Source: Aliiroseovarius sp. S1123 (GTDB lineage Bacteria; Pseudomonadota; Alphaproteobacteria; Rhodobacterales; Rhodobacteraceae). From it: a DNA stretch of 64,000 bases. Below are positions 27,555 through 37,065 of this stretch, one piece after another (position 1 is the stretch's first letter; every line of letters starts with the position of its first letter). The DNA is taken from NCBI RefSeq assembly GCF_023015885.1, contig NZ_JALKBE010000010.1:57972-121971 (forward strand), read 5' to 3'. Made by a program: the position numbers and the translations under genes. The notes below the pieces were generated by a model that was not told where the DNA came from, ran no database searches, and saw only the letters and a list, made by a program, of their open reading frames with translations.

Positions 27555-27878
27555 GGTCCGAATTCGAGCGAAGCCCTGGAAGCGGCAAGTGACAGCTTCC
27601 AGGTGATGGTTATGGCCAATGAAACAGCTACTGATGCGTATCGCGACCTGATGGAAAAGCAGATGCAAATTTTTCGTGACGTGACCAGCGAAGCAACCGC
27701 ACTCCTCCAAGCCGATCCAACCAAAGATCCAGCCGTGACGTATCAGCAAGCAGTGCAGCGCGCACTTGCGATAATGGCTGAACTGTCCACTGCGACCAAT
27801 CAAGCCAATCAGCAGGCCTATAACGCAATCAAGAGTCAGGTTGATTTGGCACTCAAGGAAATGCGTAAAAAAGGGTGA
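27555..27878 (+). pseudogene. Phasin-like protein fragment
   Basis: From about 27555 the plus strand encodes a helical, Gln/Ala-rich segment (EALEAASDSFQVM, QQAVQRALAIMAELSTA, ending KEMRKKG) that reads like the C-terminus of a phasin or a related PHA-granule protein. Upstream the same frame runs antisense to the integrase remnant and has no family character, so the 5' part of the gene appears lost. An internal ATG at 27606 could make a 90-residue product. Whether it is expressed is unknown. Confidence 0.5.
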
Positions 27879-27963
27879 CAGGGGGTGCTTGTCCGTCGTC
27901 AGAGTTTTTGGACCCAAGAGCGGCGTAAACTAAGTGAGTGTTCGGCTCATCTGGTCGGATTGA

Positions 27964-29148
27964 TTATGCTGCGCGTTTGCGGTTTGCTTGCGCGTCCAGA
28001 AGATCACTCACCTGGGCAGGAGTGTCCTGATCCAAGACCGATTTCTTGATCAACGCAGCCTGTGTTTCGGGCGCCAAGCCTCCGCTGGGGGGATCTGTGT
28101 CGAGGTTTGTTGGGAACGAGTAGCCTTCAGCCGAGGCCGCGATCACCGCATCCAGTTCAGCCGACGACAGCTGCCTTTCACGCCACTTTGCCGAAAGCGG
28201 GGCAAATAGTTTTTTGCACATGCCCAACCGGTCCACGCTCTCCATCGCCCGTCCAAAGGCCGACGAGATTTGAAGCAGGTTGACCATTCGATGCACATCA
28301 CTGCTGTAGTTCTCGCCCGCCGCGTGAAATAGCGCTGGATTGAAGAAAAGCGCGTCACCTTTTTCCAAGGGCAGTTGGACGTGATGCGCTTCGAAATAAG
28401 CGCGGAAATCCTCTCGGCGCCAAGCAGCATAGCCCGGTTTGTAGAGTTGCGAGAACGGAAGCAGCTTGGTTGGGCCGCTCTCGATCGGGATGTTGCAATG
28501 TGCGATCCCACCCTGCAGCGTCATCAGCGGTGACAGGTCGTGAACGTGGGCCGGGTAGGTGGCGCTGACTTCAGCCGTTTGGAACCCAAGGTGATAGTCG
28601 CGATGGGCTTGCTGGGCTTGGCCGCCGGGACGGACCAGATTGATTTGCGCTGTCATCTGATAGTTCGGGCCAAGCCAGCTTTCGGCAGCTGCATCGATGG
28701 CAGGCGCGGCGAAATAGGGGATAAAGACGTCTGGACTGGCAAAGCACAGCTTTTGCAGCGAGTTCCAGATCCGATCGTTGCTGCCTGCGGGCGCGAAATG
28801 GTCTGCTGCCTCTCTGCTCTGTGCCTTCTCGTCCTCGATGATCCGCTCATAGGCTGCGGAAGCCGCATCAATGGCATCGTGATCCGGTTGCGCCTGTTTC
28901 AGCACAAACACGCCTGCGCCAGACTGCAGGATCGTTGCCCACTCGGCCATGAGGGCGCGACGCATGTCCGGGTTAGACAGGTGCGCGGTCAGCGCGGAGA
29001 CATCATAGATCGGGATGTTCTTCTGGATCGTTTGCGCGTGGGGCACCTGTTCGGGAACAAGTTCGCGCGCGGTCAGCGCTGCAAATTCCTCCAGGCGACA
29101 GGCGTCGGCAGAATAGAAGCCAGTTTCGGGCAGCATATGGGTGTTCAT
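27964..29148 (-). CDS. Phytanoyl-CoA dioxygenase family protein
   Basis: A 394-residue Fe(II)/2-oxoglutarate-type oxygenase. Likely iron ligands are His and Asp in AHRDYHLGF (about 203) and the distal His of FHAAGENYSSDVHRM (about 275-290), whose Arg would bind 2-oxoglutarate. It has no signal peptide. CAGGAGG precedes the ATG. The LacI-type regulator gene diverges from it across 80 bp. Its position at the edge of the inositol island hints at a cyclitol or related substrate, but that is inference. Confidence 0.75.
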   Translation of the reverse strand: MNTHMLPETGFYSADACRLEEFAALTARELVPEQVPHAQTIQKNIPIYDVSALTAHLSNPDMRRALMAEWATILQSGAGVFVLKQAQPDHDAIDAASAAYERIIEDEKAQSREAADHFAPAGSNDRIWNSLQKLCFASPDVFIPYFAAPAIDAAAESWLGPNYQMTAQINLVRPGGQAQQAHRDYHLGFQTAEVSATYPAHVHDLSPLMTLQGGIAHCNIPIESGPTKLLPFSQLYKPGYAAWRREDFRAYFEAHHVQLPLEKGDALFFNPALFHAAGENYSSDVHRMVNLLQISSAFGRAMESVDRLGMCKKLFAPLSAKWRERQLSSAELDAVIAASAEGYSFPTNLDTDPPSGGLAPETQAALIKKSVLDQDTPAQVSDLLDAQANRKRAA

Positions 29149-29230
29149 CGGGGGTCCTCCTGTTCGTCAGTCGTAAATTACAGGCGCCCTGCACTTGATT
29201 GTGGTTGAAAACACATCAATAAACCATCAA

Positions 29231-30259
29231 ATGACACATCGCTTCCCCATCAAGGAAATCGCGCGACAAGCTGGGCTTGGAACGGCCACGGTGGATCGGG
29301 TGCTGAACGATCGCGCTCATGTTAGTCCACAGACCCGCGCGCGGGTCGAGGCTGCCCTGGCCGAACTTGAGACGCAGGAACGTCAGCTTACTGCGCGGGG
29401 GCGGCGGATGTTCGTCGACGTGGTTGTCGAGGCCCCGCATCGGTTCAGTCGCCAAGTTCGCGCCGCCTGCGAGGCGGTGTTGCCGGATGTGACCGAGGCG
29501 GTGTATCGACCGCGTTTCCTGTTGCAGGAAACTATGACGGAAGACGAGATCGTCGCGGCCCTTGCGCGCATCAAGAAGCGCGGAAGTCAGGGTATCATTC
29601 TGAAGGCGCGGGATGTTTCCACGGTGGCCGGTGCGGTGAAAGACCTTGAGGCAGCCGGCATTCCTGTCGTGACTTTGGTGACGGATATTCCGCAGTCCGA
29701 TCGCTCGGCCTATGTGGGGATCGACAATACCAAGGCCGGGTTCACTGCCGCCTATCTGTTGGCCAATCTGCTTCCTGAACCGACCGGAACAGTTCTAACT
29801 TCGCGCAGTCAAGAGACATTTCAGGGCGAAGCGGAAAGGTTTTTCAGCTTCCGAGAGCAGTTTCTGTCATTGCGTCCGAACTACGAGGTTCTGGAGGTCA
29901 CGGGCGGGGCGGGGCTTTCCATGAAGACGAAGCGGCGGTTCGTGGAGGGATTGGAAAATGTGGCCTCGGTGGACGCGGTCTATTCGATGGGGGGTGGCAA
30001 TCGCGCGATCCTTGACGCGCTCAAGGACACCGGGTTCGCACCACGGCATTTCATTGCCCATGACCTAGATGCGGATAACCTTTCGCTGCTTACGCAAGGC
30101 GAAATCGGGTTCGTTTTGCATCACGATTTGCATCACGACATGCGCCAAGCCTTCCGCGCAATTTCGGCGCGTCACGGGCTGTTTCCACCGGCGGATTTGC
30201 ATCTGCTGAGCGATGTGCAAATCATCACGCCCTACAATATCCCGGGGCTGATCGGCTGA
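29231..30259 (+). CDS. LacI family transcriptional regulator
   Basis: A 342-residue regulator: residues 4-55 form the LacI helix-turn-helix (FPIKEIARQAGLGTATVDRV), with TVDRV in place of the common TVSRV. The rest is a periplasmic-binding-protein-like sensor domain (GIILKARD, AYVGIDN). Start at the ATG at 29231; an upstream TTG at 29195 would add 12 residues before the HTH. It diverges from the phytanoyl-CoA dioxygenase gene and its stop faces iolG. Gene order suggests control of the dioxygenase or of inositol genes. Confidence 0.85.
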   Translation: MTHRFPIKEIARQAGLGTATVDRVLNDRAHVSPQTRARVEAALAELETQERQLTARGRRMFVDVVVEAPHRFSRQVRAACEAVLPDVTEAVYRPRFLLQETMTEDEIVAALARIKKRGSQGIILKARDVSTVAGAVKDLEAAGIPVVTLVTDIPQSDRSAYVGIDNTKAGFTAAYLLANLLPEPTGTVLTSRSQETFQGEAERFFSFREQFLSLRPNYEVLEVTGGAGLSMKTKRRFVEGLENVASVDAVYSMGGGNRAILDALKDTGFAPRHFIAHDLDADNLSLLTQGEIGFVLHHDLHHDMRQAFRAISARHGLFPPADLHLLSDVQIITPYNIPGLIG

Positions 30260-30289
30260 AGGGAAGCGTACTGCCTTCAGCCTTCTGGG

Positions 30290-31279
30290 TCAGGTCAGAT
30301 CAACCGGACCGCCTTCAGCAAGCGATTGCGCGGCAGCGTCGGCCAAAAGTTGTGCCTGCAACCCGTCGAACAGGTTCGGAGACGGCGTGTTTCCCGTCAC
30401 GATCGCATCGACGAAATGGCGCATCTCGGCCTGATAGGCCGCTTCATAGCGTTCCAAGAAGAAATGCTGTGCAGGGGCGCGTGTGAAGCCGGATGCGGTT
30501 GCCATCTCGACGGTGTTTTCATGGACGTTGTCTGCGCGCAGCATGCCACCTGACCCGTGCACCTCGATCCGTTGATCATAGCCATAGCTGGCACGGCGCG
30601 AGTTGGTGATCTGGCAGATTTTGCCGCTGGCAGTCGTCAGCGTGACCGCAGCGGTATCAACGTCGCCAGCCTTGCCAATCTCGGGATCCACAAGCGAAGA
30701 CCCGACGGCATAGACACGCACCAGTTCCTCGCCCAGCAGGAACCGCGCCATGTCCAGATCGTGGATCATCATGTCACGAAACAGCCCGCCAGAGCTTTCG
30801 ATATAGCTGACCGGGGGCGGGGAGGGGTCGCGCGATTGGATCGTCACGATCTCGACCTCGCCAATTTGTCCTTGGCGCAGACGGGTTTGAAGGTCCGCGA
30901 AGTTCGGGTCGAAGCGCCGGTTGAAGGCGGTCAGAAACGGCACGCCAGCGCTTTCGACAACCTTGATGCAGTCGCGGATACGATCAGACGACAGGTCCAC
31001 AGGTTTTTCACAGAAGATGGCCTTGCCCGCGCGGGCGGCGGCGTGGATCAGATCGTAATGCGTGTCTGTCGGGGTGCCGATAACAACCGCGTCCACGTCC
31101 GCGCTTTCGATCAGTTCTAAGGGTTCCAGCACCTTGGCTCCGGTGCGATCCGCCAAAGCTTGCGCGGGTTCTGCAAAGGCATCCGCGACTGCGGTAACTT
31201 TGGTGCCTTCGATCTGGCTGATCGAGCGGGCATGTACTTGGCCAATCCGGCCACAGCCCAGAAGTCCGATCCGTGTCAT
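30290..31279 (-). CDS. iolG: myo-Inositol 2-dehydrogenase
   Basis: A 329-residue Gfo/Idh/MocA dehydrogenase with Rossmann GLLGCGRIGQVHA (4-16), EKPVD (Lys about 95), and GGLFRDMMIHDLDMAR with the Asp/His catalytic pair. IolG oxidises myo-inositol to 2-keto-myo-inositol (scyllo-inosose) with NAD. As last gene of iolDCBJG it is the strongest IolG candidate of the three family members here. It starts 1 bp after the iolJ stop; the ATG at 31279 fits the family start. Confidence 0.85.
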   Translation of the reverse strand: MTRIGLLGCGRIGQVHARSISQIEGTKVTAVADAFAEPAQALADRTGAKVLEPLELIESADVDAVVIGTPTDTHYDLIHAAARAGKAIFCEKPVDLSSDRIRDCIKVVESAGVPFLTAFNRRFDPNFADLQTRLRQGQIGEVEIVTIQSRDPSPPPVSYIESSGGLFRDMMIHDLDMARFLLGEELVRVYAVGSSLVDPEIGKAGDVDTAAVTLTTASGKICQITNSRRASYGYDQRIEVHGSGGMLRADNVHENTVEMATASGFTRAPAQHFFLERYEAAYQAEMRHFVDAIVTGNTPSPNLFDGLQAQLLADAAAQSLAEGGPVDLT

Positions 31280-31280
31280 C

Positions 31281-32111
31281 TTAGGCTCCTTTAAACGCTT
31301 GTAAGACACGGCGGGTTGCAGCCATCACCGGGTCGTGGGTTTCTTTCAGGATTTGCACGCGGTCAAAGCGCGCCGGGTCGGCATTGACCGCCTCGCGCAG
31401 GGCGTTTCCGAAGGCCATGCGCAGCTCGGTGCCGATGTTGAACTTGCAGATCTTCGATCCGCGGGCAAGCGCGGTGCGCTGGGCGACTGGCACGCCGGAT
31501 CCACCATGGATCACCAAAGGCACATCGGTCACGGCCTCGATCGTGCGGATGCGGTCGATGTCCAGACCGCCTTCCTTGTCCTGCTGCAAATGCACGTTCC
31601 CGACCGAGATCGCCATTGCATCCACACCGCTGTCGCGGGCGAAAGCTGCGGCCTCTTCCGGGTCGGTGCCCGCAGATCCTTCGCCGCCGGAATAGCCGAC
31701 AAAGCCGATCTCGCCTTCACAGGAAACACCTGCTGCATGCGCCATTTCGGCAATCGCGGCGGTTTCGTCGATGTTTTGTTGTAGCGGCTTGCGCGACCCG
31801 TCGAACATCACCGAAGTGAACCCGCTGTCGATTGCCTCGCGGCATTCATCGAATGTGTACCCGTGGTCAAGGTGGGCCACGACCGGGACGGACGCGGCTT
31901 CGGCCAAGTGGCGGAACATCTTGCCGAGCACCGGCAGGGGGGTGTGTTCGCGGCAGGACGGACCCGCCTGCAGGATGACCGAGACGCCTTCGGCCTCTGC
32001 CGCCGCCACATAGGCGCGCATTTCTTCCCAACCCAGCGTGACCAGACCGGCCACGGCATATCCTTCCTTCAGCGCGGGCTGAAGGACATCTTTCAACGTT
32101 ACAAGGCTCAT
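31281..32111 (-). CDS. iolJ: Class II aldolase, 2-deoxy-5-keto-gluconate-6-phosphate aldolase type
   Basis: A 276-residue class II fructose-bisphosphate-aldolase-fold protein with metal site HLDHGYTFDEC (about 80), EGEIGFVGYSGG, GNVHL and the late IHGGSGVP. IolJ splits DKGP to dihydroxyacetone phosphate and malonate semialdehyde. Start overlaps the iolB stop (ATGA). Context among iolDCB and iolG makes this assignment better than generic FBP aldolase. Confidence 0.82.
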   Translation of the reverse strand: MSLVTLKDVLQPALKEGYAVAGLVTLGWEEMRAYVAAAEAEGVSVILQAGPSCREHTPLPVLGKMFRHLAEAASVPVVAHLDHGYTFDECREAIDSGFTSVMFDGSRKPLQQNIDETAAIAEMAHAAGVSCEGEIGFVGYSGGEGSAGTDPEEAAAFARDSGVDAMAISVGNVHLQQDKEGGLDIDRIRTIEAVTDVPLVIHGGSGVPVAQRTALARGSKICKFNIGTELRMAFGNALREAVNADPARFDRVQILKETHDPVMAATRRVLQAFKGA

Positions 32112-32965
32112 TTGAACTTCGCCACCATGTCCATGATGCCGGGAATGGTGTGAAGCTGTGCTTCATGCGTCGGCTGGAAATACTGCTTCAGCGACCGCTG
32201 GCTGAGGCCGCCCAGAATGGTGAAATAGTACATCTGATAGCCGGGAAGAACCGCGCAGGGGTGATAGCCCTTGTCCAACATGATCGTGGAGCCATCCATG
32301 ATGTGATAGGCGTCACCCGGCTTGTTGTCCTCGCGCTGCAGCATCTGTACGCCCGAGCCGTAGTTCGGCTTGAAGCGGAAGTTGTAGGTCTCGTCATGGC
32401 GGGTTTCGATCATTCCACCATCGGGGTCGGGCCGGTCGGTGTCATGCTTGTGCGACGGGAAGCCAGACCAGCCGCCTTCACCCACGGTGTAAAGTTCGCT
32501 GACCAGAAGGCGCCCCACACGGTCATGGTGGTTCGCGCCAAGGATGTGCTTGATCTTGCGGTGGGTCTTGGTGTCGTCCGATCCGTACTGCACGACGTCC
32601 AGTTCGGCCTCGCGCACGTCGAAGGGCTCTAGCACCTTGTCGTATTTCGCACCGGCGATGAAGGTTTCGGTCGCGTCCGTCTTGCAGGTGATGCGCACCT
32701 TGGCGCCGACCGGAACATAGACGCCCTCGGGCTCGCCATCCCACACGTCTTCGGTGCGGTTGCCAAGGTCGGGATAAACCGCGCCCTCGACATCCACATC
32801 GACCGTACCAGTGGCGGGCACCACGCATGTTTCATAGCCGGGCACGGCGTATTCGAAAACCTCGCCCTTCTTCAGCTTGACGATGTTAAAATAGTTCAGC
32901 GGGACCAGTGCGTTATCCGCATCCACGATGGGTTTGTTCTGGTTGTCATGAGGCGCAATATGCAT
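32108..32965 (-). CDS. iolB: 5-deoxy-glucuronate isomerase
   Basis: The 285-residue cupin-type protein (SHKHDTDRP about 190, RHDETYNFRF, and the GYHPCAVLPGYQMYYF end) matches IolB in length and motifs. It isomerises 5-deoxy-D-glucuronate to 2-deoxy-5-keto-D-gluconate. It lies 12 bp after iolC and overlaps iolJ by four bases. Confidence 0.92.
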   Translation of the reverse strand: MHIAPHDNQNKPIVDADNALVPLNYFNIVKLKKGEVFEYAVPGYETCVVPATGTVDVDVEGAVYPDLGNRTEDVWDGEPEGVYVPVGAKVRITCKTDATETFIAGAKYDKVLEPFDVREAELDVVQYGSDDTKTHRKIKHILGANHHDRVGRLLVSELYTVGEGGWSGFPSHKHDTDRPDPDGGMIETRHDETYNFRFKPNYGSGVQMLQREDNKPGDAYHIMDGSTIMLDKGYHPCAVLPGYQMYYFTILGGLSQRSLKQYFQPTHEAQLHTIPGIMDMVAKFK

Positions 32966-32977
32966 TGGGCTCTCCTT

Positions 32978-33955
32978 TCATTCCGTTGGGCCGGGATGCG
33001 AGGCCAGGAAGGCCTCAAGCTCGGCGGTTGTGGGCATGGCATTGGCGCAGCCGGGTTTCGAGACGACGATGGATGCGCAGGCCGAGCCGCGCAGGACGGC
33101 ATCGCGCAACGTGTGACCCGCGGCGATCGAGGCCAGCAGCCCCGCCATGAAGCTGTCGCCCGCGCCATTGGGTTTGACGGCGGTGACGGGATAGATGCCG
33201 GTGCGAATTTCTTCCCCGTCGATCAGGGTAATCGCGCCTTCGTGGCCCATCTTGTAGACCACCATGCGCCCTTCGGCAGCGAGGGCGCGGGCCTTGTCGA
33301 GCCCTTTGTCGATGCCGCCGGCCATGAACCCGAATTCCTCGTCATTGCCAACGATCAGGTCGCTGGCTTCCCCTGCACGGGACAGGACGTCTGCTGCGAC
33401 TTCGGGCGAGGGCCAGCTATAGGGGCGGTAGTCAATGTCGAAGATCACCGGCAGCCCGGTTTTGCGGGCATTGTCGAAGGCCCGGAAAGTGGCCGAGCGT
33501 GAGGGTTCGGCGGCAAACACCGTGCCTGCGGTGATCAGTGCCGTAAAGGCCGCGTAGTCGACCGCATCCATGTCCGCTTCGGTGACTTGGAAGTCGGCAG
33601 CGCCGTTGCGATAGATGACGTTCTGGAAATCTTCGATGCAGCTTTCATAGACGGCCAGCGATGTGCGGGCCTCGCCGCCCACGGCGCGGACGTATCGCGT
33701 ATCAACGCCATACTCCTTCAGGCGGTTCACGCAGAACCGTCCGACCGCGTCATCCGAAACCGATGTCACCAGCGCGGCTTCAGAGCCAAGCTTCACCAGC
33801 CCCGCGCAGATATTGGCGGACGAGCCGCCCAGATCGGCGCGGAATGTGGTCGCGTCTTCGCTTTTCACGCCCACGGGGGCGGCGAACATGTCCATGCCCG
33901 CACGCCCGAAGACGGCAAAGCGATTGCCCTTGATACCTTCGATCAACGCCATCAT
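32978..33955 (-). CDS. iolC: 5-dehydro-2-deoxygluconokinase
   Basis: A 325-residue PfkB-family kinase: FAVFGRAGMDMFA at the N-terminus, GGSSANICAGLVKLG (PfkB signature 1), and the anion hole NGAGDSFMAGLLA (about 267). It phosphorylates DKG at C6 in inositol breakdown. The start overlaps the iolD stop (ATGA); the next ATG codon is equally possible. Confidence 0.9.
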   Translation of the reverse strand: MMALIEGIKGNRFAVFGRAGMDMFAAPVGVKSEDATTFRADLGGSSANICAGLVKLGSEAALVTSVSDDAVGRFCVNRLKEYGVDTRYVRAVGGEARTSLAVYESCIEDFQNVIYRNGAADFQVTEADMDAVDYAAFTALITAGTVFAAEPSRSATFRAFDNARKTGLPVIFDIDYRPYSWPSPEVAADVLSRAGEASDLIVGNDEEFGFMAGGIDKGLDKARALAAEGRMVVYKMGHEGAITLIDGEEIRTGIYPVTAVKPNGAGDSFMAGLLASIAAGHTLRDAVLRGSACASIVVSKPGCANAMPTTAELEAFLASHPGPTE

Positions 33956-35820
33956 ACGCCTCGACGCTGTTTTGAGCGGGAGGCTTCCCAGTCGATATGC
34001 GCCGCGCGCACGCGGTCATCTTCGGTGATATGCGGCGTGCCGACTTCCCACCAGGCGTGGCCTTCGGTGGTCCAGCCCTCATATGGATCGACATCCATCA
34101 CGATCACATAGGTTTTGTCGGATGCCTTTGCGCGTTTGAACGCCTCGCCAAGCTCGGCAGGGTTCGAGACCTTCTCGGCCGTTGCACCCATGCTGGTGGC
34201 ATGCGCCACGAAGTCGACGCCGAAGGGTTGCGGGATCGTCGGGCAGTCTTCCAGCAGGTTGTTGAAGCTTTCATTCCCGGTGTTGTTCTGAAGCTTGTTG
34301 ATGACCGCGAAGCCGCCATTGTCCAGCACCATGACGATCATCTTCTTGTCCGACAGGACACTGGAATAGATGTCCGAGTTCAGCATCATGTACGAGCCGT
34401 CGCCGCAGAAGGTGATCACGTCCTGATCAGGCTCCATCTGGGCCTGCGCGATGCGCGCGCCCCAAGCACCCGCAATCTCGTAACCCATGCAGGAGAAGCC
34501 GAATTCGACATCAACGGTGCCTATGTCCAACGTGCGCCAGTTGGCGGTTACCTCGGCAGGTAGGCCGCCAGCCGCGGCAACCACACGGTCGCGCTTGTCA
34601 CACAGGGCGTTCACCACACCGATGGCCTGCGCGTAGGAATTTGGACGGTTACCGTAAGAGACGTTCTTTTCTACGTAGTCGTCCCAGCTTTTCCGCTCGG
34701 CCTGCGCGAATGCCACCCAGTCTGCGGGGGCTTTGTAACCGGTTGCTGCATTCAGCGCTTCAAGGCTCAGCTTCGCGTCCCCCACAACGGGCAGGGACAT
34801 GTGCTTGCCCGCGTCATGCCGCGCGGCGTTGATCGAGATGAACTGTGCGTCTTTATCAAAGGCGGTCCACGATCCGGTTGTGAAGTCCTGAAGGCGGGTG
34901 CCGACGGCGACGATGACATCTGCTTTCTCGGCAATCGCGTTGGCGCTATCCGACCCGGTGACACCGATGGGGCCGATGTTCAGCGGATGCTCGGCAAGCA
35001 TGTTGGCGCGTCCGGCGATGGTTTCGACCACGGGGATTTGATGGGCTTCGGCAAAGGCGGTCAGTTCGTTGACAGCGCGCGAGTATTGCACGCCGCCACC
35101 GGCGATGATCATGGGACGTTCGGCGCTAGCAAGCGCAGCGACCGCATCGGCGATTTCGGCTTCATCCGCAGATTGGCGACGAATGCGATGCACTTTCTTG
35201 TCGAAGAATTTGACCGGATAGTCATAGGTCCAGCCCTGTACATCCTGCGGCAGGCCAAGGAAGGCCGGACCGCAATCGGCAGGGTCCAGCAGGGTGGCGA
35301 TTGCTGCGGGCAGGGACTGGATCACCTGCGCCGGGTGGCTGATACGATCCCAATAACGGCTTACCGGCTTGAACGCGTCGTTCACGCCGAAGGTCGGATC
35401 ATAGAAGTTTTCCATCTGCTGCAACACGGGGTCGGGCAGGCGGGTCAGGAACGTGTCGCCACATAGAAGCAGCATGGGCAGGCGGTTGGCATGGGCCAAC
35501 CCGGCAGCCGTAAGAAGGTTCGCGGTGCCCGGCCCAGCACTTGCCGTGCAGAACATAAAGCGTTGACGCAGCCACGCCTTGGCATAGCCCGCCGCGGCGA
35601 AACCCATGCTTTGTTCGTTCTGTCCGCGATACAGCGGCAGCTCGTCACGTACGGTGTTCAGGGCCTCGCCCAGACAGGTCACATTGCCATGTCCAAAGAT
35701 GCCGAAGCCGCCGCCACACAGGCGCATTTCTTCTCCGTCTATTTCGATGAACTGGTTGGAAAGCCAGCGAATGATCGCCTGAGCGGTTGTCAGGCGGATG
35801 GTGTCGTCTTGCGCAGACAT
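33952..35820 (-). CDS. iolD: 3D-(3,5/4)-trihydroxycyclohexane-1,2-dione hydrolase
   Basis: A 622-residue thiamine-diphosphate enzyme: LCGGGFGIFGHGNV at the N-terminus, central domain, and the TPP motif CGDGSYMMLNSDIYSSV...NGG near the C-terminus. IolD hydrolyses the inositol-derived cyclic dione to 5-deoxyglucuronate. Start at the ATG at 35820 (MSAQDDTIRL) after GGGAGAT. It is first in the operon iolDCBJG and has a perfect LacI-type palindrome 78 bp upstream. Confidence 0.94.
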   Translation of the reverse strand: MSAQDDTIRLTTAQAIIRWLSNQFIEIDGEEMRLCGGGFGIFGHGNVTCLGEALNTVRDELPLYRGQNEQSMGFAAAGYAKAWLRQRFMFCTASAGPGTANLLTAAGLAHANRLPMLLLCGDTFLTRLPDPVLQQMENFYDPTFGVNDAFKPVSRYWDRISHPAQVIQSLPAAIATLLDPADCGPAFLGLPQDVQGWTYDYPVKFFDKKVHRIRRQSADEAEIADAVAALASAERPMIIAGGGVQYSRAVNELTAFAEAHQIPVVETIAGRANMLAEHPLNIGPIGVTGSDSANAIAEKADVIVAVGTRLQDFTTGSWTAFDKDAQFISINAARHDAGKHMSLPVVGDAKLSLEALNAATGYKAPADWVAFAQAERKSWDDYVEKNVSYGNRPNSYAQAIGVVNALCDKRDRVVAAAGGLPAEVTANWRTLDIGTVDVEFGFSCMGYEIAGAWGARIAQAQMEPDQDVITFCGDGSYMMLNSDIYSSVLSDKKMIVMVLDNGGFAVINKLQNNTGNESFNNLLEDCPTIPQPFGVDFVAHATSMGATAEKVSNPAELGEAFKRAKASDKTYVIVMDVDPYEGWTTEGHAWWEVGTPHITEDDRVRAAHIDWEASRSKQRRGV

Positions 35821-35897
35821 GTCAGCGTATCTCCCACGGGAAAAATCAGTGCGGTGCCGAATGCGGCTTGCGGGGTTTCGATTCTCAGGATACAGTT

Positions 35898-35915
35898 TTT
35901 GCAACCGGTTGCAAA
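35898..35915. promoter_or_regulatory. LacI-type operator between iolD and the divergent dehydrogenase gene
   Basis: TTTGCAACCGGTTGCAAA is a perfect 18-bp palindrome with the central CpG usual for LacI-family sites. It lies 78 bp from iolD and 28 bp from the GTG start of the plus-strand dehydrogenase gene. The same core recurs at 40184-40213. Confidence 0.85.
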
Positions 35916-35942
35916 TTGTTTTCAAACGAAAGGGGCATCCTC

Positions 35943-37046
35943 GTGATTCAGATCGGCATTGGCATCCTTGGTGGCGGCTACATGGGTAAGGCACATGCAG
36001 TGGCCATGTCCGCCGTCGGCGCGGTGTTTGGGACCACGTTGAGGCCGCGCTTGGAAATGGTCTGTGCGTCGTCCCCGGAAAGCGCCGAACGCTACCGCGC
36101 GGCTTATGGTTTCGCCCACGCGACAGACAACTGGCGTGCGTTGGTCGAAGATGACGCGGTCGAGGCGATTGTCATTGCGACGCCACAAGAAACGCATCGG
36201 CAAATAGCCGAGGCTGCCTTTGCGCTGGGTAAGCCGGTTTTTTGTGAAAAGCCGTTGGGTGCGTCGCTGGAAGACAGCGCGGCGATGGTGGCTGCGGCCG
36301 AAGCCTCGGGCGTGACGAATATGGTTGGGTTCAACTATATCCGCACCCCCGCCAGCCAGTACGCGCGCGCCATGATCGAAGCAGGCGAAATCGGGGACAT
36401 CACCTGGTTTCGTGGCGAGCACACCGAAGATTTCTATGCGGACCCGCAGACCCCGGCCAGCTGGCGCACCAGCGGGATGGCAAACGGGACGATGGGGGAC
36501 CTTGCGCCGCATATGGTGAACGCCGCACTCGCGCTGATGGGACCGATTTCACGCGTCATGGCCGAAGTTGAAACCGTTCACAGTGACAGACCGGGCGGGC
36601 GCGTCACCAATGACGACCACGCCCAGATGATGTGCCGCTTTGAAAACGGTGCGATGGGGCAGATGTATTTCAGCCGCATCGCGACCGGGCGCAAGATGGG
36701 CTATGCTTATGAAATCACCGGCACCAAAGGCGCGATCCGCTTTGATCAGGAAGATCAGAATGCGCTGTGGTTGTACCGGATGGACGATCCCGAACCCGAG
36801 CGTGGCTTTCGCAAGATCCTGACCGGCCCCGCCCATCCCGACTATGAGCCCTTTTGTCAGGGGCCGGGGCACGGCACTGGGTATCAGGACCAGATCATTA
36901 TCGAGGCACGCGACTTTCTGCGTGCCATCGAAACCGGCGCGGATGTGTGGCCCACTTTCCGCGACGGGCATGAAGTAAACCGGGTGATTGCGGCGGGGCT
37001 TGCCTCGTCCGACAGTCAATCCTGGAAAGATATCAACGACTTCTGA
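35943..37046 (+). CDS. Gfo/Idh/MocA family oxidoreductase
   Basis: A 367-residue NAD(P) dehydrogenase with Rossmann motif GILGGGYMGKAHAVAM, EKPLG (Lys about 103) and GTMGDLAPHMVNAAL. Start at the GTG at 35943 with AAGGGG upstream, since the in-frame extension to 35787 would read through the operator and iolD start. It is first gene of the plus-strand half of the island (with iolE), divergent from iolD. It probably acts on an inositol isomer or derived sugar; which one cannot be read from sequence. Confidence 0.82.
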   Translation: MIQIGIGILGGGYMGKAHAVAMSAVGAVFGTTLRPRLEMVCASSPESAERYRAAYGFAHATDNWRALVEDDAVEAIVIATPQETHRQIAEAAFALGKPVFCEKPLGASLEDSAAMVAAAEASGVTNMVGFNYIRTPASQYARAMIEAGEIGDITWFRGEHTEDFYADPQTPASWRTSGMANGTMGDLAPHMVNAALALMGPISRVMAEVETVHSDRPGGRVTNDDHAQMMCRFENGAMGQMYFSRIATGRKMGYAYEITGTKGAIRFDQEDQNALWLYRMDDPEPERGFRKILTGPAHPDYEPFCQGPGHGTGYQDQIIIEARDFLRAIETGADVWPTFRDGHEVNRVIAAGLASSDSQSWKDINDF

Positions 37047-37065
37047 GCATCGGAGACACTAAAAG

